From: JBOHER01 sp050701115
Lineage (GTDB): Bacteria > Actinomycetota > Actinomycetes > Mycobacteriales > Pseudonocardiaceae
Direction: 5' to 3'
Assembly: GCA_050701115.1 (NCBI GenBank)
Contig: JBOHER010000188.1
Location: forward strand, 1-11,150
Length of the DNA stretch: 11,150 nucleotides
Part shown: positions 6,001-11,150 of the stretch, piece by piece
Layout: the number at the start of each line of letters is the position of its first letter
Position numbering within the stretch: position 1 is the first letter of the stretch
Notes under the pieces: generated by a model
Told to the model about the DNA's origin: nothing
The model's database searches: none
What the model saw: only the letters and a program-made list of their open reading frames with translations
Translations under genes and position numbers: made by a program

Positions 6001-6392
6001 GAGCCAAGGACCCGTGCGAGCCCGGCGCCAGGCTGCGCAATGGCCCCTGCTACGAAACTCTCCGTCTACGGAGCAGGCATCTCGTTGTCCTGGTGCAGGC
6101 CGACAGGGTCGTGGACCGATCGCTGGCAGAGCGCTACCTGTGCGCCTTCCGGGTCCCGAGACCCCCGGGCGCTTGCTCGGGTGTCGCCCGGCCAACGAGA
6201 CTACAACCTTGGTCGATCGCTGCTCGAAGGTTCGAGGCGGAGTTGGCCGAGGGGGTCCCCGATCGAGGAAACATGCCCGCGGCGCCGCCGGGAGCTGGTC
6301 AGCCGGCGGCCCGCCCCAGCCCACTACGAGCCGCGTCACGATCGTCACGCCGACGCTCGCGCGCTACGCTGACATCAGAGGAGGAGATTGCG
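6001..6392. other. Intergenic stretch without a convincing gene
   Basis: Open frames cross this region on both strands, but their translations are rich in Arg, Pro and Gly, have no recognisable domain and lack ribosome-binding sites. Visible structure includes the near-palindrome CTCCGTCTACGGAG (6060-6073) and a direct repeat of CGTCACG (6334-6340 and 6343-6349). The repeat lies about 45 nt before the antitoxin start and may be part of its promoter or operator. A weak -10-like TACGCT sits at 6365-6370. Confidence 0.5.
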
Positions 6393-6821
6393 ATGACGGT
6401 GGCCCCAGTTCTCGACTACGCAGCAGCAGAGCGCGCGCGCCTCGTGAACGACGCGCGGGCGGCGCTCGTCGAGTCCGGTACCGCGGTAACCACCGAGCTA
6501 TTCGCCCGCTCCACCGGTCGCACGCTCGAGGCCGCGCGGCAGTGGCTGCAGCGGCGGCGGCGCGCGGGTCGACTGATTACGGTCACCTACAACGATCGGG
6601 TGCTGATCCCGACGTTCCAGCTCAGCGAGGCGTTCGAGCATGATGAGACCGCGGGCCAGATCGTCAAGTTCCTCGGCAGTCGTGAGATGTCGGAGTGGGC
6701 GGTGTGGGACTGGTTCGCCACCCCGAATACGTGGCTCGATGGGACGTCCCCGGCGGACGCACTGGTGTCAGGTCGCGTCGGTGACGTCCGCCGTGCGGCT
6801 CGCGGTCTGTTCCAGGAGTGA
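6393..6821 (+). CDS. Antitoxin of a RES-Xre toxin-antitoxin module (Xre/MbcA/ParS-like)
   Basis: This 142-residue protein should neutralise the toxin encoded next to it and repress the operon. Residues about 33-60 look like a helix-turn-helix (TELFARSTGRTLEAARQWLQ, then the basic RRRRAGR). The C-terminal part (DWFATPNTWLDGTSPADALV, then GRVGDVRRAARGLFQE) matches the toxin-binding domain of the Xre/MbcA/ParS group, DUF2384-like, where a terminal helix plugs the toxin active site. I chose the ATG at 6393 because GAGGAGG precedes it by 8 nt and the upstream extension of the frame (to 6093) looks non-coding. The stop overlaps the toxin start as GTGA. Antitoxin-first order is usual for this family. 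Family call from motif and partner; fairly sure. Confidence 0.85.
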   Translation: MTVAPVLDYAAAERARLVNDARAALVESGTAVTTELFARSTGRTLEAARQWLQRRRRAGRLITVTYNDRVLIPTFQLSEAFEHDETAGQIVKFLGSREMSEWAVWDWFATPNTWLDGTSPADALVSGRVGDVRRAARGLFQE

Positions 6822-7534
6822 GCAGCGCCGCACCGTGCGGGCTCGCCAACTGCCCGGTACCAGCACCAGTCGACGCGCTGACTCGCCGGCTGCGCACCAC
6901 TGTCATCCCCGCCGGTTCGAGGCTGCGCCGAGGGCGACGGCTCGTCCATACCGATCCGATCGCACTGGTGCCGGGTCTTGGTGACACCCGGTTCGCTCCG
7001 CTGCCCGGTGTCGCCCACGTCTACCTCGCCGCGACCACCTTCGCCGCACTCCTCGAGTCGGCGTTCCACGACACCGCCCCGCCCGCGCCACGAATCCCCG
7101 AAGCGGTGCTGCGACTGTGGGCCGAGGACGCGGTCGACCTCCGCGCCGACGTCCGCCTGATCGACCTGCGCGACGGCGAACTCGCCCGGCTCGGTCTCGA
7201 GCGTGGCCAGCTCGTCGCCACGTCGGCAGCGCACTACCCGTGCACACGGCGTTGGGCCGCAGCGCTGCACGGCCGGCGCATCGGCGGGCAGCAGACCCAC
7301 GGACTGATCTGGCACTCGCGGCAGACCGAGCTCCATGCCCGCGCTCTCTCCAGTCGCCCTGCTCTCCGGGAGCTGGTCGACGAACACCCCGCCGACGTCG
7401 CCGTCGTGTGGTCTCCACCCGCGGCCCGCCGCTTGCTTGCGCCAAGCGCAGACGGCCTCGGGCTGCTCGCAACAGGGCCCGGCCGCCACTACATCGACGA
7501 TCTTGTCGCCCTGCTCTCGATCGTTTCGCAATAG
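6818..7534 (+). CDS. RES-domain toxin (NAD+-degrading family, MbcT/Res-like)
   Basis: This 238-residue protein carries the RES domain, named for conserved Arg, Glu and Ser. Likely positions are Arg58 (TRFAPLPGVAHVYLA), Glu80 (AALLESAFHD) and Ser167 (GLIWHSRQTE). HYPCTRRWAAALH at 139-151 is also typical. Characterised members, such as MbcT of Mycobacterium tuberculosis, deplete NAD+ by phosphorolysis or hydrolysis and arrest or kill the cell unless bound by the Xre-type antitoxin. The start is the GTG at 6818, which overlaps the antitoxin TGA. AGGAG abuts it too closely to be a normal Shine-Dalgarno, so translation is probably coupled, keeping toxin output below antitoxin. No other start codon is available near the N-terminus. 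Length is within the family range; the triad appears intact. Confidence 0.88.
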   Translation: MSSAAPCGLANCPVPAPVDALTRRLRTTVIPAGSRLRRGRRLVHTDPIALVPGLGDTRFAPLPGVAHVYLAATTFAALLESAFHDTAPPAPRIPEAVLRLWAEDAVDLRADVRLIDLRDGELARLGLERGQLVATSAAHYPCTRRWAAALHGRRIGGQQTHGLIWHSRQTELHARALSSRPALRELVDEHPADVAVVWSPPAARRLLAPSADGLGLLATGPGRHYIDDLVALLSIVSQ

Positions 7535-7620
7535 CGCTTCGACTGGTGGCCATCCCGGCCGTTGTCGCGTCCGACGACAAACGATGCGCTGCAGCCGCAG
7601 CACGAAGTCGACATGGATAC
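7535..7620. other. Short gap between the RES toxin and the Tn3 end
   Basis: The gap contains the inverted repeat TTGTCG (7562-7567) with CGACAA (7575-7580), a 7-nt loop and no T-run, so it is only a weak terminator candidate. The last five bases, GATAC, do not match the five bases beyond the other transposon end (AACCC). Confidence 0.4.
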
Positions 7621-7655
7621 GGGGTCTGAGCTGTGGCGGTACGGAAAACAGCGGT
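7621..7655 (+). repeat. Tn3 left terminal inverted repeat
   Basis: It begins GGGGTCTGAGCTGTGGCGGT and pairs with the reverse complement of 10746-10780, with mismatches at repeat positions 12, 15, 20 and 28. It lies 14 bp beyond the tnpA stop codon. Confidence 0.93.
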
Positions 7656-7669
7656 TGGACGTGGTGGTG

Positions 7670-10600
7670 TCAGTCGTCGTCGGTGTTGCTGGGATCGCGC
7701 AGGGGCCGCAGCTCGGTCCCGGTGGCGGCGGTGAAGGCGTAGTGGCCGTGGACGTTCAGGTGCTCGTCGATGAGTGGCGATAGCCGTGCGATGTCGGAGT
7801 CGTCGATGGGCCGGCCTTGTCGACCGAGTTCGTTGAGCGCCGCGTCGATGTAGACGGTGTTCCACAACACGACGGCGTTGAGGACGAGCCCGAGGACACC
7901 GAGCTGGTCTTCTTGGCCGACGCGGTAGGGCTGGCGGAGTTGTCCGCGGCGGCCGAAGAAGATCTTGCGGCCGATCCGGTGGCGGCCTTCTTGGAGGTTC
8001 AGCTGGTGGCTGACGACACGGCGCCGGGTGTCGTCGACGTCGGTCATGGCGAGGATGTGGAGCGTCTTCGCGACGCGCCCGTAGTCGGCGATCGCCGCGC
8101 CGAGCGGCGTCGGGTTGCCGTCGCGGCTGAGCATGCGGATCAGGTCGTGGCTGCTGACCGCGCCGGTGTGAAGGGAGGCCGCCACGCGGAGCATGTCGTC
8201 CCACTGCTCGACGATTCGCCGACCCGACAGATGATGTACCCGCAAGGACCCAGAGTCTGTTCGCGGGCGCCCGGGTGGGGTGAGTCGCCACAGTCGTTGG
8301 TCGGGAAGGTCGGCGAGGCGGGGGCTGAACTGGTAGCTGAGGAGCCGGAACAGGCCGAACACGATGTCGCTGTAGGAGGCGGTGTCGGTGATCACCATCT
8401 CCGGTTGTGGCCCGCCGTCGCGGTTCAAGATCACGTCCAGGACGTGAAGGGAGTCGCGCATGGTGCCCGTGACGACAGTGGCGCCGATCCCGGCGACTTG
8501 ATCGTTGATCGCGTTCAACCAGGTGACCCCGCGGCGCTGCCCGAAGTATCGCGGGTTCGGCCCGGCGTCGAGTGTGCGGACCGGGACGACGAAGCGGAGC
8601 CCGTCGACGGACGCGACCAGCCCACCGCCCCAGGTCTGCGCAGTCGGAACGGCTGCTTGGGCATCGATCAGCCGTGCGTTCGCCGCGGTGATCGTCTCGG
8701 CCCGCACGTAGTTCTGGTTGACGTGCGAGAGGCGATCGCGGGTGAGCGCCGGGACGCCCGGCACGACGACGGGCGTGTAGCCGAGGTTGCAGCCCTCAGC
8801 GATGAACACCGCGGCAAGGCTGACCGCGAGATCCTCGATCCGGCTCCCCCGGGTCTGGTCGGCCAGCGCGTGATGATGGAAGTCGTCGAAGCACCCCGTC
8901 CATGCGTGGACTTCCATCAGCACGTCGGGCAGATCCACACGTGGGAGCATGCGGCCGACCAGCCGGGCGAGCTCAACGAGGCTGGCGGGCTCAGGGACCG
9001 CAGCGAGCTGCTCGACCCGTAGCCGACCTCGACCTGACCCGTCGACGTCCACCCGAACGGCGTGCTGATCCTGGTCGCCGAGCTGCTCGGCGAGGTGTTG
9101 GTAGGCGGCATCGAGCCGGCCGGCCAGTGCCTCCAGGTGTCGCCGCGCGCCACCGGTGAGCTGCAGGGCCTTGAGCACAGTGCCACGCTCGCGTGTCCAT
9201 GTCGATGGGCTGATCAGCTGCGAGCGGGGATCGGCCCACTTGCGGCTCCCGATCACGAACAGCTCACGCCGGCGCAGACCCCGGTAGACGGCCTCGAGCA
9301 CGCACAGCACGTACGCCCGGTGATCGAACCCGCCGTCGGGCGGGTACACGAGCGGCCGCCACGACCCGGTGACCACCTCGTCGATGACGTCCTGCCGGCG
9401 CCCGTGGTCGATCACCCGCCCGAGCGAACGAAGAGCGGCAAGGACTCTGGCCGCCGTCGTTGTCGTGCCCAGAGGGATGACCTCAGCGAAGACCCTGCAG
9501 AACAGCGCAACGGTCGCGTACCGGTCAACGGCGCGTGCACCCGCATGCCGGTCACGATCCGTCGCCGGTGCCGCGGTCGCGGCGATTCCGACCGCGGTCG
9601 CCAACCGCTCCGGATGCACGACAGATCGCAGCCGCTGCCATGCCGTCGCTGGGTCCAGCGGGTCGTGTGGATCGTCGGTGTCCGCGATCAACTCCAATAG
9701 CGCACGACCAGTCGACGCCAACGTGGTCGACGCGTCCGCGAGTTCGTCCCACAGGCGGAGCCGCTGCCGATCCGACGCCCTCTCCGCCGGGCGGATCAGC
9801 CTTTCCGACATCACCACCGCGAACACGTCCACGGCATCGTCGATCGCCGCGGTCAACAACGCCCGCGCGGCTGCGGTGAGCGTCGAAACCTTCCGGACCG
9901 TGGCCAGCCGCCGGAGCGTGGAGACGTCCGTAGCCAAGCCGTAGCTGGCCAACGCCTCCACACGCGCGGCAGGGACCGCATCGAGGTTCATGTGATGGGC
10001 GCCGACTGCTCGCAGTTCCTCGACCCGTTGCAACGCGAGCACCAGCTGTCGCCCCGACGCCTTCGTCGGGGCGCGCCGAAGCCGCTCCAACGTCGACAGC
10101 CGCGTCTCAGCGTCGACCGTCAGCAGCCCGTCCAGGCGGTCGGCCACCTCGCCGGGTATTCGATCGGCGATCAACGAGTACATGCGTTCATCGGCTGAGC
10201 GCCGGACCTCGGCGATCAGCCTGGTCAACGTCGTCACACCCGGTAGGAGAACGCGCCGCTCGCGCAACCACACCACCGCACGATCGAACAGCTCGCTCGG
10301 CCGCTCCCTCCGGATCCACGTCCGCGCCGCCAAGAACTCGCGCAGCTCGACCTCGCTCTCGGCGAAGTCGACGTAGCCGAGCACACGTCGGATCTCCCAC
10401 TGATGCTCGAGCACGGTTTGCGGGCGTTTCCCGTACGAGCCGACCACGGCCGCGGCGCAGCCGAGCTGGTCGGCGACGAACTCGACACCCTCAACAGGAA
10501 CGTCAGCAACGTCAACGAACGTGCCAAGGAACCGCACCGTGCACAACTGCACCGCGTACCCCAGCCTGTTCGGCACGCTGCGCCGCGTGGCCACCACCTT

Positions 10601-10744
10601 GCGGTCGGCGTCGTCCAGGAGGAAGAACCGGGCCAGCTCCGCCAACGACAGAACACCACAGAACCGTCCGTACGCCGCCTGCTGATCCGCCCCAGGAACC
10701 CGACCGGCACCGGCAGCAACGTACAAGACCAGCCCGACACCCAC
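7670..10744 (-). CDS. tnpA: Tn3-family transposase TnpA
   Basis: This is a 1024-residue transposase that carries out replicative, cointegrate-forming transposition by binding the 35-bp repeats. The N-terminal domain is recognisable from DQQAAYGRFCGVLSLAELAR and LDDADRKVVATRR. In the C-terminal DDE domain I place Asp714 (VASVDGLRF), Asp787 (VITDTASYSD) and Glu919 (LNLQEGRHRIG). Their spacing is close to that of Tn3 itself. LLSYQFSPRLADL and VLNAVVLWNTVYID are family hallmarks. The frame opens at a GTG (10744) bordering the inverted repeat, but its first 16 residues are atypical. The usual start, a PVGFL-type sequence, is in the next frame at 10710-10693, so a one-base deletion near 10690-10693 may have altered the N-terminus. 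The rest of the frame is unbroken. Confidence 0.95.
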   Translation of the reverse strand: MGVGLVLYVAAGAGRVPGADQQAAYGRFCGVLSLAELARFFLLDDADRKVVATRRSVPNRLGYAVQLCTVRFLGTFVDVADVPVEGVEFVADQLGCAAAVVGSYGKRPQTVLEHQWEIRRVLGYVDFAESEVELREFLAARTWIRRERPSELFDRAVVWLRERRVLLPGVTTLTRLIAEVRRSADERMYSLIADRIPGEVADRLDGLLTVDAETRLSTLERLRRAPTKASGRQLVLALQRVEELRAVGAHHMNLDAVPAARVEALASYGLATDVSTLRRLATVRKVSTLTAAARALLTAAIDDAVDVFAVVMSERLIRPAERASDRQRLRLWDELADASTTLASTGRALLELIADTDDPHDPLDPATAWQRLRSVVHPERLATAVGIAATAAPATDRDRHAGARAVDRYATVALFCRVFAEVIPLGTTTTAARVLAALRSLGRVIDHGRRQDVIDEVVTGSWRPLVYPPDGGFDHRAYVLCVLEAVYRGLRRRELFVIGSRKWADPRSQLISPSTWTRERGTVLKALQLTGGARRHLEALAGRLDAAYQHLAEQLGDQDQHAVRVDVDGSGRGRLRVEQLAAVPEPASLVELARLVGRMLPRVDLPDVLMEVHAWTGCFDDFHHHALADQTRGSRIEDLAVSLAAVFIAEGCNLGYTPVVVPGVPALTRDRLSHVNQNYVRAETITAANARLIDAQAAVPTAQTWGGGLVASVDGLRFVVPVRTLDAGPNPRYFGQRRGVTWLNAINDQVAGIGATVVTGTMRDSLHVLDVILNRDGGPQPEMVITDTASYSDIVFGLFRLLSYQFSPRLADLPDQRLWRLTPPGRPRTDSGSLRVHHLSGRRIVEQWDDMLRVAASLHTGAVSSHDLIRMLSRDGNPTPLGAAIADYGRVAKTLHILAMTDVDDTRRRVVSHQLNLQEGRHRIGRKIFFGRRGQLRQPYRVGQEDQLGVLGLVLNAVVLWNTVYIDAALNELGRQGRPIDDSDIARLSPLIDEHLNVHGHYAFTAATGTELRPLRDPSNTDDD

Positions 10745-10745
10745 T

Positions 10746-10780
10746 ACCGCTGCTTTCCGTTCCGCTACGGCTCAGACCCC
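10746..10780 (-). repeat. Tn3 right terminal inverted repeat
   Basis: Read on the minus strand it begins GGGGTCTGAGCCGTAGCGGA. It ends exactly where the IS110 reading frame resumes with AAC at 10781, so it marks the junction of the transposon with older mobile DNA. Confidence 0.93.
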
Positions 10781-11065
10781 AACCCCGAGCGGATCACCTC
10801 CGAGGCCGCCTTCGCCCACCTGTGCGGGGTCGCCCCGATCCACGCCTCCTCCGGCAAGGTGACCCGTCACCGGCTCAACCGCGGCGGCAACCGGCAAGCC
10901 AACCACGCCCTGTGGCGAATCGTGTTCACCCGCATGAGCTCGGACCCGCGCACCCGCGCCTACGTCGAGCGGCGCCTCGCCGAAGGCCGCTCCAACCCCG
11001 AAATCATGCGCATCCTCAAGCGCTACGTCGCCCGCGAGGTGTACCGCCACCTGCCGCGCCGATAG
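10781..11065 (+). pseudogene. IS110-family transposase, C-terminal fragment truncated by Tn3
   Basis: The last 94 residues of an IS110-family transposase/recombinase remain. They start NPERITSEAAFAHLCGVAPI, followed by HASSGKVTRHRLNRGGNRQ and ANHALWRIVFTRM, and end in LKRYVAREVYRHLPRR before TAG at 11063-11065. This is the Transposase_20 domain, including the SSG region and the conserved RHRLNRGGNRQAN block. The N-terminal RuvC-like (DEDD) domain, about two thirds of the protein, is missing. It is not found at the other end of the transposon in this window. The frame begins exactly at the Tn3 end, so it cannot make an active enzyme. Confidence 0.92.
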
Positions 11066-11150
11066 CGCCACGATCGGGCGGTGGGTCTGGCTCCCGATAT
11101 GCCCGCACGCCAACACACCGGCTGTCCTGCGAACGATTTGCCGGCCCACC
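11066..11150. other. Sequence downstream of the IS110 fragment
   Basis: No gene is visible here. It contains an inverted repeat ATCGGG/CCCGAT with a 14-nt spacer just after the stop codon. It probably includes the IS110 right end, but I cannot place the boundary because IS110 elements lack clear terminal repeats. Confidence 0.4.

Larger units (their letters stand above)
7621..10780 (-). mobile_element. Compact Tn3-family transposon (3160 bp) with transposase only
   Basis: Both ends begin GGGGTCTGAGC and form 35-bp inverted repeats (7621-7655 and 10746-10780) with 31 of 35 matches. Between them there is only the transposase on the minus strand. There is no resolvase, no visible res site and no passenger gene. 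Flanks are GATAC on the left and AACCC on the right, so the 5-bp duplication typical of Tn3 insertion is missing. The right end cuts an IS110 transposase gene at a codon boundary and the other half is not on the left side. Without a resolvase it would depend on one supplied in trans or on host recombination to resolve cointegrates. Confidence 0.92.

Noticed and set aside
5914..6348. A 144-codon minus-strand frame in the intergenic stretch
   Set aside because: It has no domain or ribosome-binding site and overlaps the promoter and operator candidates; composition is typical of non-coding high-GC DNA.
6093..6392. A 100-residue N-terminal extension of the antitoxin
   Set aside because: The ATG at 6393 has a strong GAGGAGG site, and the extension is Arg/Pro/Ala-rich with no recognised domain.
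6587..7603. A 338-codon minus-strand open frame opposite the RES-Xre module
   Set aside because: It is antisense to two genes with recognised domains and tight coupling; no ribosome-binding site or domain is seen.
6903..8291. A 462-codon minus-strand open frame spanning the toxin, the gap and the Tn3 end
   Set aside because: It crosses the transposon boundary and overlaps two well-supported genes. The translation is Arg/Pro-rich without domains.
7817..9022. A 401-codon open frame on the plus strand
   Set aside because: It lies entirely antisense to the Tn3 transposase, which has clear family motifs. Its translation is a low-complexity D/E/R/V-rich pattern typical of high-GC antisense frames.
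10403..11065. A plus-strand 220-codon frame seeming to fuse new sequence to IS110
   Set aside because: The first part is antisense tnpA plus the inverted repeat. Only 10781-11065 matches IS110, so the longer frame is chance read-through.
1..11150. CRISPR array, tRNA or rRNA genes
   Set aside because: No regularly spaced repeats and no recognisable tRNA arms or rRNA segments were seen on either strand.

Overview
This looks like DNA from a high-GC actinobacterium. Start codons are often GTG or TTG, genes overlap by ATGA or GTGA, codon use is G/C-rich, and the mobile elements resemble actinobacterial ones. I cannot name the genus from the sequence. The window is a metabolic operon next to an accumulation of mobile DNA.

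Positions 1-4622 (minus strand) hold a Dpp/Opp-type ABC import operon. In transcription order it encodes a substrate-binding protein (family SBP_bac_5), permease B, permease C, a nitrilase-superfamily amidohydrolase, and an ATPase that runs off the window start. The junctions are tight: a 7-nt gap, a 17-nt gap, a close or overlapping start for the nitrilase, and a TGATG overlap. This suggests one transcript that imports a compound and hydrolyses an amide or nitrile bond in it. A promoter-like pair (TTGACG/CAGACT) and a nested TGGT-CTG-ACCA operator of the GntR/FadR type lie upstream at 5942-6000.

Positions 4621 to about 5888 hold an IS630-family element. It splits the 5' end of the binding-protein gene. 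The ribosome-binding site and ATG remain on one side (5906-5924) and the rest of the signal-peptide coding is on the other. The transposase is encoded in two overlapping frames meeting at CCC CCC TGA, a possible programmed +1 frameshift. Its ribosome-binding site sits in a hairpin.

Positions 6393-7534 (plus strand) encode a two-gene toxin-antitoxin module: an Xre/MbcA-like antitoxin followed by a RES-domain toxin.

Positions 7621-10780 hold a compact Tn3-family transposon of 3160 bp. It has 35-bp terminal inverted repeats and a full-length transposase, but no resolvase and no target-site duplication. Its tnpA start region seems to carry a one-base frameshift. Its right end abuts exactly a truncated IS110-family transposase (10781-11065) whose N-terminal half is absent from the window, so a deletion or rearrangement happened here.

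No tRNA, rRNA or CRISPR was seen. The strongest observations are the reconstructable interruption of the binding-protein gene, the nitrilase inside the transporter operon with its operator, the putative +1 frameshift, and the RES-Xre module stranded between mobile elements.
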